Shown: positions 1 through 5,545 of the stretch, one piece after another
Numbering within the stretch: position 1 is the stretch's first letter
Layout: the number at the start of each line of letters is the position of its first letter
From: CAYZUC01 sp964481705
Lineage (GTDB): Bacteria; Bacillota; Clostridia; Lachnospirales; Lachnospiraceae
Assembly (NCBI GenBank): GCA_964481705.1
Contig: CAYZUC010000143.1
Coordinates: 1 to 5,545 of the forward strand
DNA: 5,545 nucleotides
Reading direction: 5' to 3'
The notes under the pieces: generated by a model
What the model was told of the DNA's origin: nothing
The model's input: only the letters and a program-made list of their open reading frames with translations
The model's database searches: none
Made by a program: the position numbers and the translations under genes

Positions 1-425
1 GCAATCTGTTCTCTGGTCACATAACGGAAATTGGTCTTCTCCATGCATACGACACGTTTATCCTGTCGTAGTGACCACGCAAGCTGACCATGACCGACAT
101 CAATGGCGTATACCTTGGCTGCTCCATTCTGCAGCATACAATCCGTAAAACCGCCTGTGGACGAACCAATATCCATGCAGATTCCATCCTTTAGAGATAC
201 TGGAAATTCCTGCATTGCCTTCTCCAGCTTCAACCCACCACGACTTACATAACGTAGTGTATTGCCACGCATCTCAATTACGACCGTCTCGTCAAAAGAA
301 GCTCCGGGTTTATCTTCCCGTTGCCCCTTAATAAATACATTACCTGCCATAATCATGGTTTTTGCCTTTTCTCTTGATTCCGCCAGACCTTGTTTGACAA
401 GAAGTACATCCAGTCGTTCTTTCAT
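1..425 (-). CDS. tlyA: TlyA family rRNA 2'-O-methyltransferase (hemolysin TlyA-like), N-terminal 141 codons only
   Basis: The gene starts at ATG 425-423 and runs off the left edge, so the protein is cut at residue 141; family members are usually about 270 residues, so roughly half is missing. Residues 3 to about 60 form an S4-type RNA-binding domain (RLDVLLVKQGLAESREKA). An SRGGLKLEKA block follows at 61-70, then the S-adenosylmethionine-binding loop DIGSSTGGFTD at 85-95 and AIDVGHGQL at 107-115. K66 matches the first residue of the K-D-K-E methyltransferase tetrad known in FtsJ/TlyA enzymes; the rest lies outside the window. Known TlyA proteins methylate the ribose of a 23S rRNA cytidine, and some also a 16S cytidine; which type this is cannot be decided here. 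The name hemolysin is historical. The gene follows dxs by 13 nt with the site AGGGGA 5 nt before the ATG. An in-frame GTG at 428-426 lies too close to that site to be preferred. Confidence 0.93.
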   Translation of the reverse strand, partial: MKERLDVLLVKQGLAESREKAKTMIMAGNVFIKGQREDKPGASFDETVVIEMRGNTLRYVSRGGLKLEKAMQEFPVSLKDGICMDIGSSTGGFTDCMLQNGAAKVYAIDVGHGQLAWSLRQDKRVVCMEKTNFRYVTREQI

Positions 426-430
426 CACTG

Positions 431-436
431 TCCCCT
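431..436 (-). promoter_or_regulatory. Shine-Dalgarno site of tlyA
   Basis: AGGGGA lies in the 13-nt gap after the dxs stop and 5 nt before ATG 425-423. It supports the start chosen for the partial tlyA gene. Confidence 0.72.
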
Positions 437-438
437 AT

Positions 439-2340
439 CTATCGTTTGAAAAATTTCTTTTTCGTCTTTGTAGTATCTAATGACTCATATTCTGTCAGAA
501 TCTTCTTTACGATTGTATCCTTGTCGATTCCAACCTCTTTTTTTAGAATTCCGACATTTCCATGTTCTACATATTCATCCGGTAGTGCAATATTCAATAC
601 GCTAATCGAAATATTGTTTCGGTTTACATAATCTTGAACATGTTCACCATAACCACCACTTGCCACATTCTCTTCCATCGTTACCAATAGCTTATGGTTC
701 GTAGCTGCCTCGTATACCGCCTCTTCGTCAATTGGCTTTACAAAACGCGCATTTACCAGACTACAGGGAAATCCATGTACTCGTAATTCTTCTCGTACCT
801 CGACAGCGGTCTGTACCATAGTTCCGACTGCAAACAGAATGATACCGCTCTCTTCAAAAATCGTCTCACTCTTACCATACTCCATTTCCTGTCGAAATTC
901 CTTCAAGCCGTCATAGGCTTCTCCACGGGGATAGCGTATGGCTATAGGCGCCTGAAATTCTACAGCAAATTTCATCATATCGGATAATTCCCATTTATTC
1001 TTGGGTGCCATAATATGCATGTTTGGTATTGAAGAGAGGAAGGAAAGATCAAAAATACCCTGATGTGTCTCTCCATCAGAACCTACCAAGCCGGCACGAT
1101 CAATTGCAAAAATAACAGGAAGATTTTGAATACATACATCATGCAAAATCTGATCATACGCTCTCTGCAGAAAAGAAGAATAAATCGCCACTACAGGACG
1201 CAGACCACCTGCTGCAAGACCAGCTGCAAAGGTTACGGCATGCTCCTCAGCAATCCCTACATCAAAGAAGCGGTCGGGATACATATTTCGAAAGCGCTTC
1301 AATCCGGTTCCATCGGGCATGGCAGCTGTAATCGCTACCACCTTGTCATTTCGTGCCGCCAGCTTATTCATAACGGTAGCAAACACATCGGTATAGTTGG
1401 CCTTTACACGATTCTTCATAGGAAGTCCGGTCTCTAGGTCAAAGCATTCAGCCGAATGGAATCTTGCCGGATGACGTTCTGCCGGACCGAATCCTTTTCC
1501 TTTTTTCGTAATCACATGAATCAATACCGCATGGTCAATCTTCTTGGCCTCACGAATCATCTTGGACATTGCCTGTATATTATGACCATCTACCGGTCCT
1601 AAATACGTGATTCCCATATCTTCAAAAAACATACCCGGAATAACCAATTGCTTAAAGCTGCTCTTGTACTTCTTTAGGGTATCTACTACAGACTCGCCGT
1701 ATTTCGGGAGTTTTAGAAGTGTTTTCTCAAGATTTACTTTAAATTCTCGATAGTTGTCAGCAGTCCGAATACTTTGGAGATATTTCGAAATACCTCCGAC
1801 ATTCTCCGATATCGACATATTATTGTCATTTAATATTATTATAAAATTCGTCTTAATACGGGATGCATTATTAAGCGCTTCATATGCCATACCACCTGTC
1901 AGTGCACCATCTCCAATAACAGATATTACTGTATGCTTTTCCTCTCTCAAGTCACGTGCTTTTGCCAATCCAAGTCCGGCAGATATAGAAGTCGAGCTAT
2001 GACCGGTATCAAAGGCATCGCAGTTGCTCTCCTTGCGCTTAGGAAATCCGCTCATTCCACCGAATTTACGAAGACCGTCGAATCCCTCTCTGCGACCTGT
2101 CAGCAGCTTATGGACATAAGACTGGTGTCCAACATCCCATACAATCTTATCCTCTGGAAAATTCAAAGATAAATGCATTGCCATGGTAAGCTCAACAACA
2201 CCAAGGTTAGAACCCAAATGACCACCATTCTCACTAATCTTCTCTATCAAAAAGGTACGTATCTCTTGTGCCAGAGCTTCGTACTCCTCGGGTCGAACCT
2301 TTTTTATGTCATTTGCCTGGTTAATTTTATCTAGTATCAT
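439..2340 (-). CDS. dxs: 1-deoxy-D-xylulose-5-phosphate synthase
   Basis: This enzyme condenses pyruvate with glyceraldehyde 3-phosphate to give 1-deoxy-D-xylulose 5-phosphate, the first step of the MEP route to isopentenyl diphosphate and also a precursor for thiamine and pyridoxal. It is cytosolic and uses thiamine diphosphate. The 633-residue product is full length (E. coli 620). The N-terminal half carries GGHLGSNLG (39-47, His41), WDVGHQSYVHKL (68-79, His72), the ThDP/metal motif GDGALTGGMAYEALNN (143-158) and NDNNMSIS (171-178). The central pyrimidine-binding domain has GIAEEHAV (362-369) with Glu365 at the position of the catalytic E. coli Glu370, FLQRAYDQ (390-397), Arg415, SDGETHQG (421-428) and YPRG (470-473). 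The C-terminal transketolase domain includes EENVASGGYGEHV (556-568), then a short basic tail (KTKKKFFKR). ATG 2340-2338 fits the family N-terminus (MILDKIN) and has AGAGG 8 nt upstream. It follows ispA by 11 nt, placing two isoprenoid steps together. All key residues I checked are present. Confidence 0.98.
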   Translation of the reverse strand: MILDKINQANDIKKVRPEEYEALAQEIRTFLIEKISENGGHLGSNLGVVELTMAMHLSLNFPEDKIVWDVGHQSYVHKLLTGRREGFDGLRKFGGMSGFPKRKESNCDAFDTGHSSTSISAGLGLAKARDLREEKHTVISVIGDGALTGGMAYEALNNASRIKTNFIIILNDNNMSISENVGGISKYLQSIRTADNYREFKVNLEKTLLKLPKYGESVVDTLKKYKSSFKQLVIPGMFFEDMGITYLGPVDGHNIQAMSKMIREAKKIDHAVLIHVITKKGKGFGPAERHPARFHSAECFDLETGLPMKNRVKANYTDVFATVMNKLAARNDKVVAITAAMPDGTGLKRFRNMYPDRFFDVGIAEEHAVTFAAGLAAGGLRPVVAIYSSFLQRAYDQILHDVCIQNLPVIFAIDRAGLVGSDGETHQGIFDLSFLSSIPNMHIMAPKNKWELSDMMKFAVEFQAPIAIRYPRGEAYDGLKEFRQEMEYGKSETIFEESGIILFAVGTMVQTAVEVREELRVHGFPCSLVNARFVKPIDEEAVYEAATNHKLLVTMEENVASGGYGEHVQDYVNRNNISISVLNIALPDEYVEHGNVGILKKEVGIDKDTIVKKILTEYESLDTTKTKKKFFKR

Positions 2341-2348
2341 TGTGACAA

Positions 2349-2353
2349 CCTCT
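2349..2353 (-). promoter_or_regulatory. Shine-Dalgarno site of dxs overlapping the ispA stop
   Basis: AGAGG overlaps the TAG stop codon of ispA and lies 8 nt before the dxs ATG at 2340-2338. The arrangement fits close coupling of the two isoprenoid genes. Confidence 0.65.
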
Positions 2354-3245
2354 ATTTCTCGCGATTAATCAGCGAATTTACAAGTTCTATAAGAAATGGA
2401 TTCTGTTCCGAAAGCCTCTTAATAATCTTCATCGCGTCTTCTGAAACCTTCTTTACATCCTCTTTCGACTTCTGAATACCTTTTATGGATACATATGTAA
2501 TCTTCTCATTCTTCAGATCAGAGCCAATTGGTTTTCCAAGAACCTCTTCGTCTCCCTCTACATCCAAAATATCATCCTGTATCTGGAATGCTACTCCAAT
2601 GTAAAGAGCTGCCATGGCGATTTTCTCGACCTCTTCTTTATTTGCACCAGCCAATACTGCACCAATCATCATAGCACTCTGAATCAAAGCACCTGTTTTT
2701 AACTCATGTATCCTCATGATTCCATCTAATTCCAGGCGGCGATTCCACTTTTCTGCTTCTACATCTATGACCTGACCTCCAAGCATACCATAAATACCTG
2801 CTTTTCCTGCAAGTATCTTGAGTGCCTCCGGAATACCGGGATTATTCGGTTCGATATCAAATGCCTTCAGTGCTGTCTCAAATGCATAATTTAAAAGAGC
2901 ATCTCCTGCGAGAATCCCCATTGCTTCTCCATAGATAACATGTGTTGTTTTACGTCCTCTGCGCAGCTCGTCATTATCCATAGCTGGCAAATCATCATGT
3001 ATCAAGGAATACGTATGAATCATCTCAATGGCCGCCATAAATGGTTCCACGACAGTTCCCTTTCCTCCAAATGTACGATAGGTCTCATACATAAAAATAG
3101 GGCGAAGCCTTTTTCCACCGGAAAGAATGCTGTAGTTCATCGCCTCCATAACGGTCTTCTGCTCGCCTTCTTCTTTTGGAAGATATTTATCAATAATCTG
3201 CTCTGTTTCTACCAGTCGTTGTTCAAATTCATCCTTAAAATTCAT
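2352..3245 (-). CDS. ispA: farnesyl diphosphate synthase (trans-isoprenyl diphosphate synthase, IspA type)
   Basis: It adds isopentenyl diphosphate to dimethylallyl and then geranyl diphosphate, giving farnesyl diphosphate for undecaprenyl carrier lipid, quinone and other isoprenoid synthesis. The 297-residue product is full length and all-helical, with no membrane segment. It shows GGKRLRP (43-49, diphosphate binding), the first Asp-rich motif DDLPAMD (84-90) with the two-residue insertion typical of bacterial short-chain enzymes, RRGR (95-98), GGQVIDVEAE (156-165), KTGALI (183-188), the second Asp-rich motif DDILD (224-228), and LGKPIGSDLKNEKITY (236-251). Tyr79 lies five residues before the first Asp motif, where an aromatic residue is known to limit the product to C15, so farnesyl rather than geranylgeranyl diphosphate is the likely product; this is inference. 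ATG 3245-3243 lies inside the end of xseB (11-nt overlap), with AAGGGGA 5 nt upstream. Next to dxs it forms an isoprenoid pair. Confidence 0.96.
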   Translation of the reverse strand: MNFKDEFEQRLVETEQIIDKYLPKEEGEQKTVMEAMNYSILSGGKRLRPIFMYETYRTFGGKGTVVEPFMAAIEMIHTYSLIHDDLPAMDNDELRRGRKTTHVIYGEAMGILAGDALLNYAFETALKAFDIEPNNPGIPEALKILAGKAGIYGMLGGQVIDVEAEKWNRRLELDGIMRIHELKTGALIQSAMMIGAVLAGANKEEVEKIAMAALYIGVAFQIQDDILDVEGDEEVLGKPIGSDLKNEKITYVSIKGIQKSKEDVKKVSEDAMKIIKRLSEQNPFLIELVNSLINREK

Positions 3246-3459
3246 CCAAATCCCCTTTTCCGTTGATAATCATTACCTGCTTTTCAACTTGATCAATTTG
3301 TTCATTACAGGACTTCAGGAGTTTCATTCCTTCCTGATATACCTGAAAGGATTCCTCTAAAGAGATATTCTCATTCTCAAGCTTCGATATGGATTCGTCA
3401 ATCTGATCAAATGCTTCTTCAATTGATAATCCCTTGGATAGTTCTTTCTTTGACGCCAT
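3235..3459 (-). CDS. xseB: exodeoxyribonuclease VII small subunit
   Basis: This is the small, non-catalytic subunit of exonuclease VII, several copies of which bind each large subunit; the complex degrades single-stranded DNA from both ends to oligonucleotides. The 74-residue product has the usual size of about 60 to 85 residues and the family pattern: SIEEAFDQIDESISKLEN (12-29) and SLEESFQVYQEGMKLLKSC (33-51), two amphipathic helices joined by a short turn, and then an acidic tail. The ATG shares its A with the TAA stop of xseA (TAATG), so translation is probably coupled to that gene and keeps the two subunits in step. Purine-rich sites (GGAG 5 nt and AAGGGAG 10 nt upstream) lie within the end of xseA. 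Its own last codons contain the ribosome-binding site and start of ispA. Confidence 0.95.
   Translation of the reverse strand: MASKKELSKGLSIEEAFDQIDESISKLENENISLEESFQVYQEGMKLLKSCNEQIDQVEKQVMIINGKGDLDEF
3251..3257 (-). promoter_or_regulatory. Shine-Dalgarno site of ispA inside xseB
   Basis: AAGGGGA lies within the last codons of xseB, 5 nt before the ispA ATG. The ispA start and the xseB stop overlap (ATGAATTTTAA), so ribosomes ending xseB reach the ispA start region, which suggests translational coupling. Confidence 0.72.
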
Positions 3460-4661
3460 TACCGCTCCACTCCCTTCGTCTCCAATACCTGTGCCAAAAT
3501 CTCTCCATTTTGCACGTGAATCCGGATTTTGTCGGACTTACTTACCTGTCTGATATCGGTTACCGTTCTACCATCCGGTCCTTCCACCATAGAAAAGCCT
3601 TGATTCAGCTTTTGCAACGGAGACAAACCGTTCATTTTCTCAATATAGAGCGCCAGTCTATGGCGTTTCTGAGTTATCTTATCTGTCATTGCCTGATTCA
3701 TATGATGATCAAGCTCCATGAGCTGCTGCCTGCGTTCACGAATCTGATTTCGTGGGCTTAGGTGCTCCAATCTCATGCTCTGTTTTTCTATAATCTCACG
3801 ATAAAGCAGGATTTCCTGCTGCATCCTATAATTCAAATGATTTCGATATTCCAATAGCTTCTGACTGAAATCCCCGTACGAAAAAGCTGCCAGCTCAGCT
3901 GCCGCTGATGGAGTCGGTGCACGTAAATCTGCTACCCAGTCTGCAATTGTCGTATCCGTTTCATGCCCAACTGCAGAAATAATTGGAGTCCTGCAATCAA
4001 AAATAGCTCTGGCAACTGTCTCTTCATTAAACGACCACAAATCCTCGATAGAGCCTCCGCCTCGTCCAACAATTATCACATCCACTCCACGCTCGTCCAA
4101 TGCACGAATACCATTTACAATGCTTTCCTGAGAACCCTCTCCCTGTACGAGAGCCGGATATAAAATAATCTGAATATATGGATTACGACGCTTCGCAATA
4201 TTGATAATATCCTGAACCGCGGCTCCAGTCGGAGCAGTAACAACTCCTAACGTCTGAACGTACCTCGGAATTGGCTGTTTATAGCTTTCATCAAACATTC
4301 CCATCTCAGATAGTTCTAAACGAAGCTTCTCGTAGCGCTCATATAGCTGTCCAACACCTTCCAGAACAATGTCAGTTGCATAAATTTGATATTTTCCATC
4401 GCGTTCATACACATTGACGGAACCACCAACAACAACCTGCTGCCCTTCCTGCATACGAAAGGTAAGTCCACTCCGATTACCGGCAAACATGACTCCTGCC
4501 ATAGAACCCCGCTTGTCCTTCAAAGTAAAATAAATATGTCCGGAAGAATGGTACTTTACGTTAGAGAGCTCTCCCTTGATATGAATCGCCCGTAAAGATA
4601 CGTCCTGTTCCAGCAGTCCCCGGATATATGAATTTACCTGTCCTACACTATAAACCGTCAT
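3459..4661 (-). CDS. xseA: exodeoxyribonuclease VII large subunit
   Basis: This is the catalytic subunit of exonuclease VII, a single-strand DNA exonuclease used in repair and in clearing DNA ends; it acts in the cytosol with XseB. The product is 400 residues from this start. Residues 1 to about 97 form an OB-fold with the family signature GELSNVKYHSSGHIYFTLKD (30-49). The catalytic domain shows TAPTGAAVQDI (142-152), GRGGGS (199-204), DLWSFN (207-212), GHETD (232-236) and RAPTPSAAAEL (247-257). Asp151, Arg200, His233 and Asp236 sit where E. coli XseA has residues I recall as needed for activity. A helical, probably coiled-coil stretch (about 262-342) is the expected XseB-binding region, followed by the conserved LNQGFSMV. 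The protein is somewhat shorter than E. coli XseA (456). An in-frame ATG at 4670 would add Met-Thr-Ser. I prefer 4661 because the only purine-rich site (GGGATGG) abuts the first ATG but lies 9 nt before the second, and the family begins near YSV. Confidence 0.95.
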   Translation of the reverse strand: MTVYSVGQVNSYIRGLLEQDVSLRAIHIKGELSNVKYHSSGHIYFTLKDKRGSMAGVMFAGNRSGLTFRMQEGQQVVVGGSVNVYERDGKYQIYATDIVLEGVGQLYERYEKLRLELSEMGMFDESYKQPIPRYVQTLGVVTAPTGAAVQDIINIAKRRNPYIQIILYPALVQGEGSQESIVNGIRALDERGVDVIIVGRGGGSIEDLWSFNEETVARAIFDCRTPIISAVGHETDTTIADWVADLRAPTPSAAAELAAFSYGDFSQKLLEYRNHLNYRMQQEILLYREIIEKQSMRLEHLSPRNQIRERRQQLMELDHHMNQAMTDKITQKRHRLALYIEKMNGLSPLQKLNQGFSMVEGPDGRTVTDIRQVSKSDKIRIHVQNGEILAQVLETKGVER

Positions 4662-4676
4662 ACTAGTCATCCATCC

Positions 4677-4712
4677 CGAAGCGTTTCTTTATGAAAAACT
4701 AAACAAGCTTCG
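4677..4712 (-). repeat. imperfect inverted repeat (possible mRNA hairpin) across the nusB-xseA junction
   Basis: The outer arms CGAAGC (4712-4707) and GCTTCG (4682-4677) are exact inverted repeats. Inside them GTTT (4704-4701) can pair with AAAC (4686-4683) after a 2-nt bulge, leaving a 14-nt A/T-rich loop. The hairpin would include the nusB stop codon and end just before the weak ribosome-binding region of xseA. No T-run follows on the minus strand (it reads GGATGG), so this is not an intrinsic terminator. A role in translation or RNA cleavage is possible, but chance is a real alternative. Confidence 0.4.
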
Positions 4713-5097
4713 CCAATACTCCGTTTACAAAGGCACCGGATTCATCCTGTCCATACTTCTTAGCTAATGTAACAGCCTCATTAATTGCTACTCCGGTCGG
4801 AATATCATCATCAAACTTCATCTCGAATACAGCCAGTCGAATCAATGCCAATTCGACCTTTCCCATACGTTCCGTATTCCAACCTTCTGATTTCTCGTTA
4901 ATCATCTCGTCGATCTCCGGTATTTTGTCCAATACCTTACGAAATTTTCCGGTAATCATCTCTTCGTCTTTTTCCTCAGTCGGTTGTTCCATATCCTGAA
5001 AATACAACTGAATCTGCTCCGGCATTTCCTCTATTGAATTAAACTCAATCCGAAAAGTCAGAATAAAAATGTGTTCTCTCAACTTACTGCGATTCAT
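4699..5097 (-). CDS. nusB: transcription antitermination factor NusB
   Basis: NusB pairs with ribosomal protein S10 (NusE) and binds the boxA RNA of rRNA operons, helping RNA polymerase pass terminators. The 132-residue product is full length (E. coli 139) and all-helical. The C-terminal half is typical: W73 and R77, then VELALIRLAVFEM (81-93) and PTGVAINEAVTLAKKYG (100-116), ending in SGAFVNGVLAKL (120-131). The N-terminus (MNRSKLREHIFILTFRIEF) departs from the usual Arg-rich R-x-x-A-R-x-x-x-x-Q-x-L-Y pattern, while the helix and several basic residues remain; from memory this form is common in Lachnospiraceae. I chose ATG 5097-5095 because AGGAG ends 6 nt before it; the adjoining in-frame GTG at 5100 is only 3 nt from that site. 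It follows the Asp23-like gene by 23 nt and precedes xseA by 37 nt. Confidence 0.94.
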   Translation of the reverse strand: MNRSKLREHIFILTFRIEFNSIEEMPEQIQLYFQDMEQPTEEKDEEMITGKFRKVLDKIPEIDEMINEKSEGWNTERMGKVELALIRLAVFEMKFDDDIPTGVAINEAVTLAKKYGQDESGAFVNGVLAKLV

Positions 5098-5103
5098 CAC
5101 TCG

Positions 5104-5108
5104 CTCCT
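5104..5108 (-). promoter_or_regulatory. Shine-Dalgarno site of nusB
   Basis: AGGAG on the minus strand is followed by CGAGTG and then ATG 5097-5095. The 6-nt spacing suits the ATG, while the GTG inside that spacer is only 3 nt away, so the ATG is the likelier start. Confidence 0.78.
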
Positions 5109-5120
5109 ATTCCTATTATC

Positions 5121-5501
5121 TCAATGTTTTTCCATATCTACTCCGGCAATTCTGATATTAACATCAGATACTTCCAGACCTGTCATATTTTCAATGGAGG
5201 CTTTCACTTTATCCTGAACCTTCTGACTAACCGTAGGAATGCTATAGCCATATGCCACCATGATTGCAAGATCTACACGTACAATGCCTTCCTCGACCAT
5301 AACCTTAACGCCCTTGCTCAAATTCTTCACGCCAACCTTGCTCATAAGTTCATTTGTAATATTACCTGCCATCGCAGATACACCTTCTACCTCAGTCGCT
5401 GCATATCCGGCAATAATCGCTACCACCTCATCTGCTATTTTTACCTCGCCCATGCTGTCTGCTCCCAATACATAGGTGTTTCTATCTGTTTCCTTTGTCA
5501 T
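5121..5501 (-). CDS. Asp23/Gls24 family envelope stress response protein
   Basis: This is a 126-residue member of the Asp23/Gls24 (DUF322) family. The fold signature covers nearly the whole protein: GEVKIADEVVAIIAGYAATE (18-37), VEGVSAMAG (38-46), GVKVMVEEGIVRVDLAIMV (64-82), YGYSIPTVSQKVQDKVK (84-100) and MTGLEVSDVNIRIAGV (106-121). There is no signal peptide or membrane segment. In Staphylococcus aureus Asp23 is held at the membrane by a partner (AmaP) and is linked to cell-wall stress; no such partner is visible here and the clostridial role is unknown. A member of this family directly before nusB is common in clostridia, where it often follows the spoIIIA sporulation genes; that is background knowledge, not seen here. 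I chose ATG 5501-5499, with GGAG 6 nt upstream. An in-frame TTG at 5513 would add four residues but overlaps that site. It is the first gene of the visible run. Confidence 0.93.
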   Translation of the reverse strand: MTKETDRNTYVLGADSMGEVKIADEVVAIIAGYAATEVEGVSAMAGNITNELMSKVGVKNLSKGVKVMVEEGIVRVDLAIMVAYGYSIPTVSQKVQDKVKASIENMTGLEVSDVNIRIAGVDMEKH

Positions 5502-5545
5502 ATTGATCTCCAATCTTGCCTATCGTCTGTAAGCTTTTGACTTCA
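5502..5545 (-). other. leader or upstream intergenic stub
   Basis: These 44 bases before the Asp23-like gene hold its ribosome-binding site and no convincing -10/-35 pair. The minus strand enters the window with TGA (5545-5543), which might be the stop of an upstream gene, but the frame cannot be known. Whether a promoter lies just outside the window cannot be judged. Confidence 0.4.
5508..5511 (-). promoter_or_regulatory. Shine-Dalgarno site of the Asp23-like gene
   Basis: GGAG on the minus strand ends 6 nt before ATG 5501-5499. It lies inside the four extra codons that a TTG start at 5513 would add, and so decides in favour of the ATG. Confidence 0.75.

Noticed and set aside
449..464. Inverted repeat GAAAAA-TTTC-TTTTTC near the end of dxs as a terminator
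   Set aside because: The stem is almost all A/T, lies inside the coding sequence for the Lys/Phe tail, and tlyA follows at once, so termination here is unlikely.
450..466. A-rich run in the last dxs codons as a programmed frameshift site
   Set aside because: Read in frame (AAA AAG AAA TTT TTC) it does not give a standard X-XXY-YYZ heptamer, and the frame ends normally 13 nt before tlyA.
262..480. Plus-strand ORF of 72 codons overlapping the ends of tlyA and dxs
   Set aside because: It lies antisense to two clear genes, its translation resembles no family I know, and no ribosome-binding site or neighbouring plus-strand gene supports it.
1063..1437. Plus-strand ORF of 124 codons inside dxs
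   Set aside because: It is antisense to the conserved catalytic domain of dxs and its codon pattern follows from that gene; the translation looks like a random shadow.
1820..1860. A/T-rich patch in dxs as a possible promoter or insertion point
   Set aside because: It encodes the conserved residues around NDNNMSIS without interruption; the composition follows from Asn and Ile codons.
3411..3761. Plus-strand ORF of 116 codons rich in Leu and His, antisense to xseA/xseB
   Set aside because: The composition is what antisense of helical, charged coding sequence gives, and no known domain or ribosome-binding site is visible.
5124..5540. Plus-strand ORF of 138 codons opposite the Asp23-like gene
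   Set aside because: It is longer than the real gene but rich in Cys, His, Ile and Phe without any motif, whereas the minus-strand frame matches the Asp23/Gls24 signature throughout.
1..5545. CRISPR array, insertion sequence, tRNA/rRNA gene, riboswitch or attachment site
   Set aside because: No direct repeats with spacers, transposase-like frame, cloverleaf or conserved RNA leader could be found, and coding sequence fills nearly all of the window.

Overview
This 5.5 kb window is a single run of seven head-to-tail genes, all read from the minus strand (right to left). It looks like chromosomal housekeeping DNA from a Gram-positive anaerobe of the class Clostridia, most likely family Lachnospiraceae. 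This rests on the gene order as I know it from that group (Asp23/Gls24 - nusB - xseA - xseB - ispA - dxs - tlyA), the use of the MEP isoprenoid pathway, purine-rich Shine-Dalgarno sites and the style of the proteins. The taxonomic assignment is inference; no 16S or other marker is present.

Layout in the direction of transcription. At 5545-5502 there is a short leader, or the tail of an upstream gene that I cannot identify. At 5501-5121 lies an Asp23/Gls24 family protein, followed by nusB (5097-4699), xseA (4661-3459, possible start at 4670), xseB (3459-3235), ispA (3245-2352) and dxs (2340-439). tlyA begins at 425 and runs off the left edge, so only its first 141 codons are present. Gaps are 37 nt at most and two junctions overlap. 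There is no terminator or recognisable internal promoter, so the genes are probably cotranscribed and partly translationally coupled. No stretch over 300 bases lacks a gene.

Three themes share the transcript. XseA and XseB are the large and small subunits of exodeoxyribonuclease VII. Dxs makes 1-deoxy-D-xylulose 5-phosphate, the entry to the MEP pathway, and IspA condenses the resulting C5 units into farnesyl diphosphate, the precursor for undecaprenyl carrier lipid and other isoprenoids. NusB (rRNA antitermination) and TlyA (rRNA 2'-O-methylation) act on ribosomal RNA. The Asp23-like protein probably relates to the cell envelope, but its job in clostridia is not established.

I looked for mobile elements, CRISPR arrays, RNA genes, long repeats, frameshifts and extra ORFs on both strands and found none that I can support; plus-strand ORFs are shadows of the minus-strand genes. 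I see no undescribed system here. The points most worth checking are an imperfect hairpin across the nusB-xseA junction, the start-codon choices for three genes, the overlapping junctions, the non-canonical NusB N-terminus and the chain-length residue in IspA.
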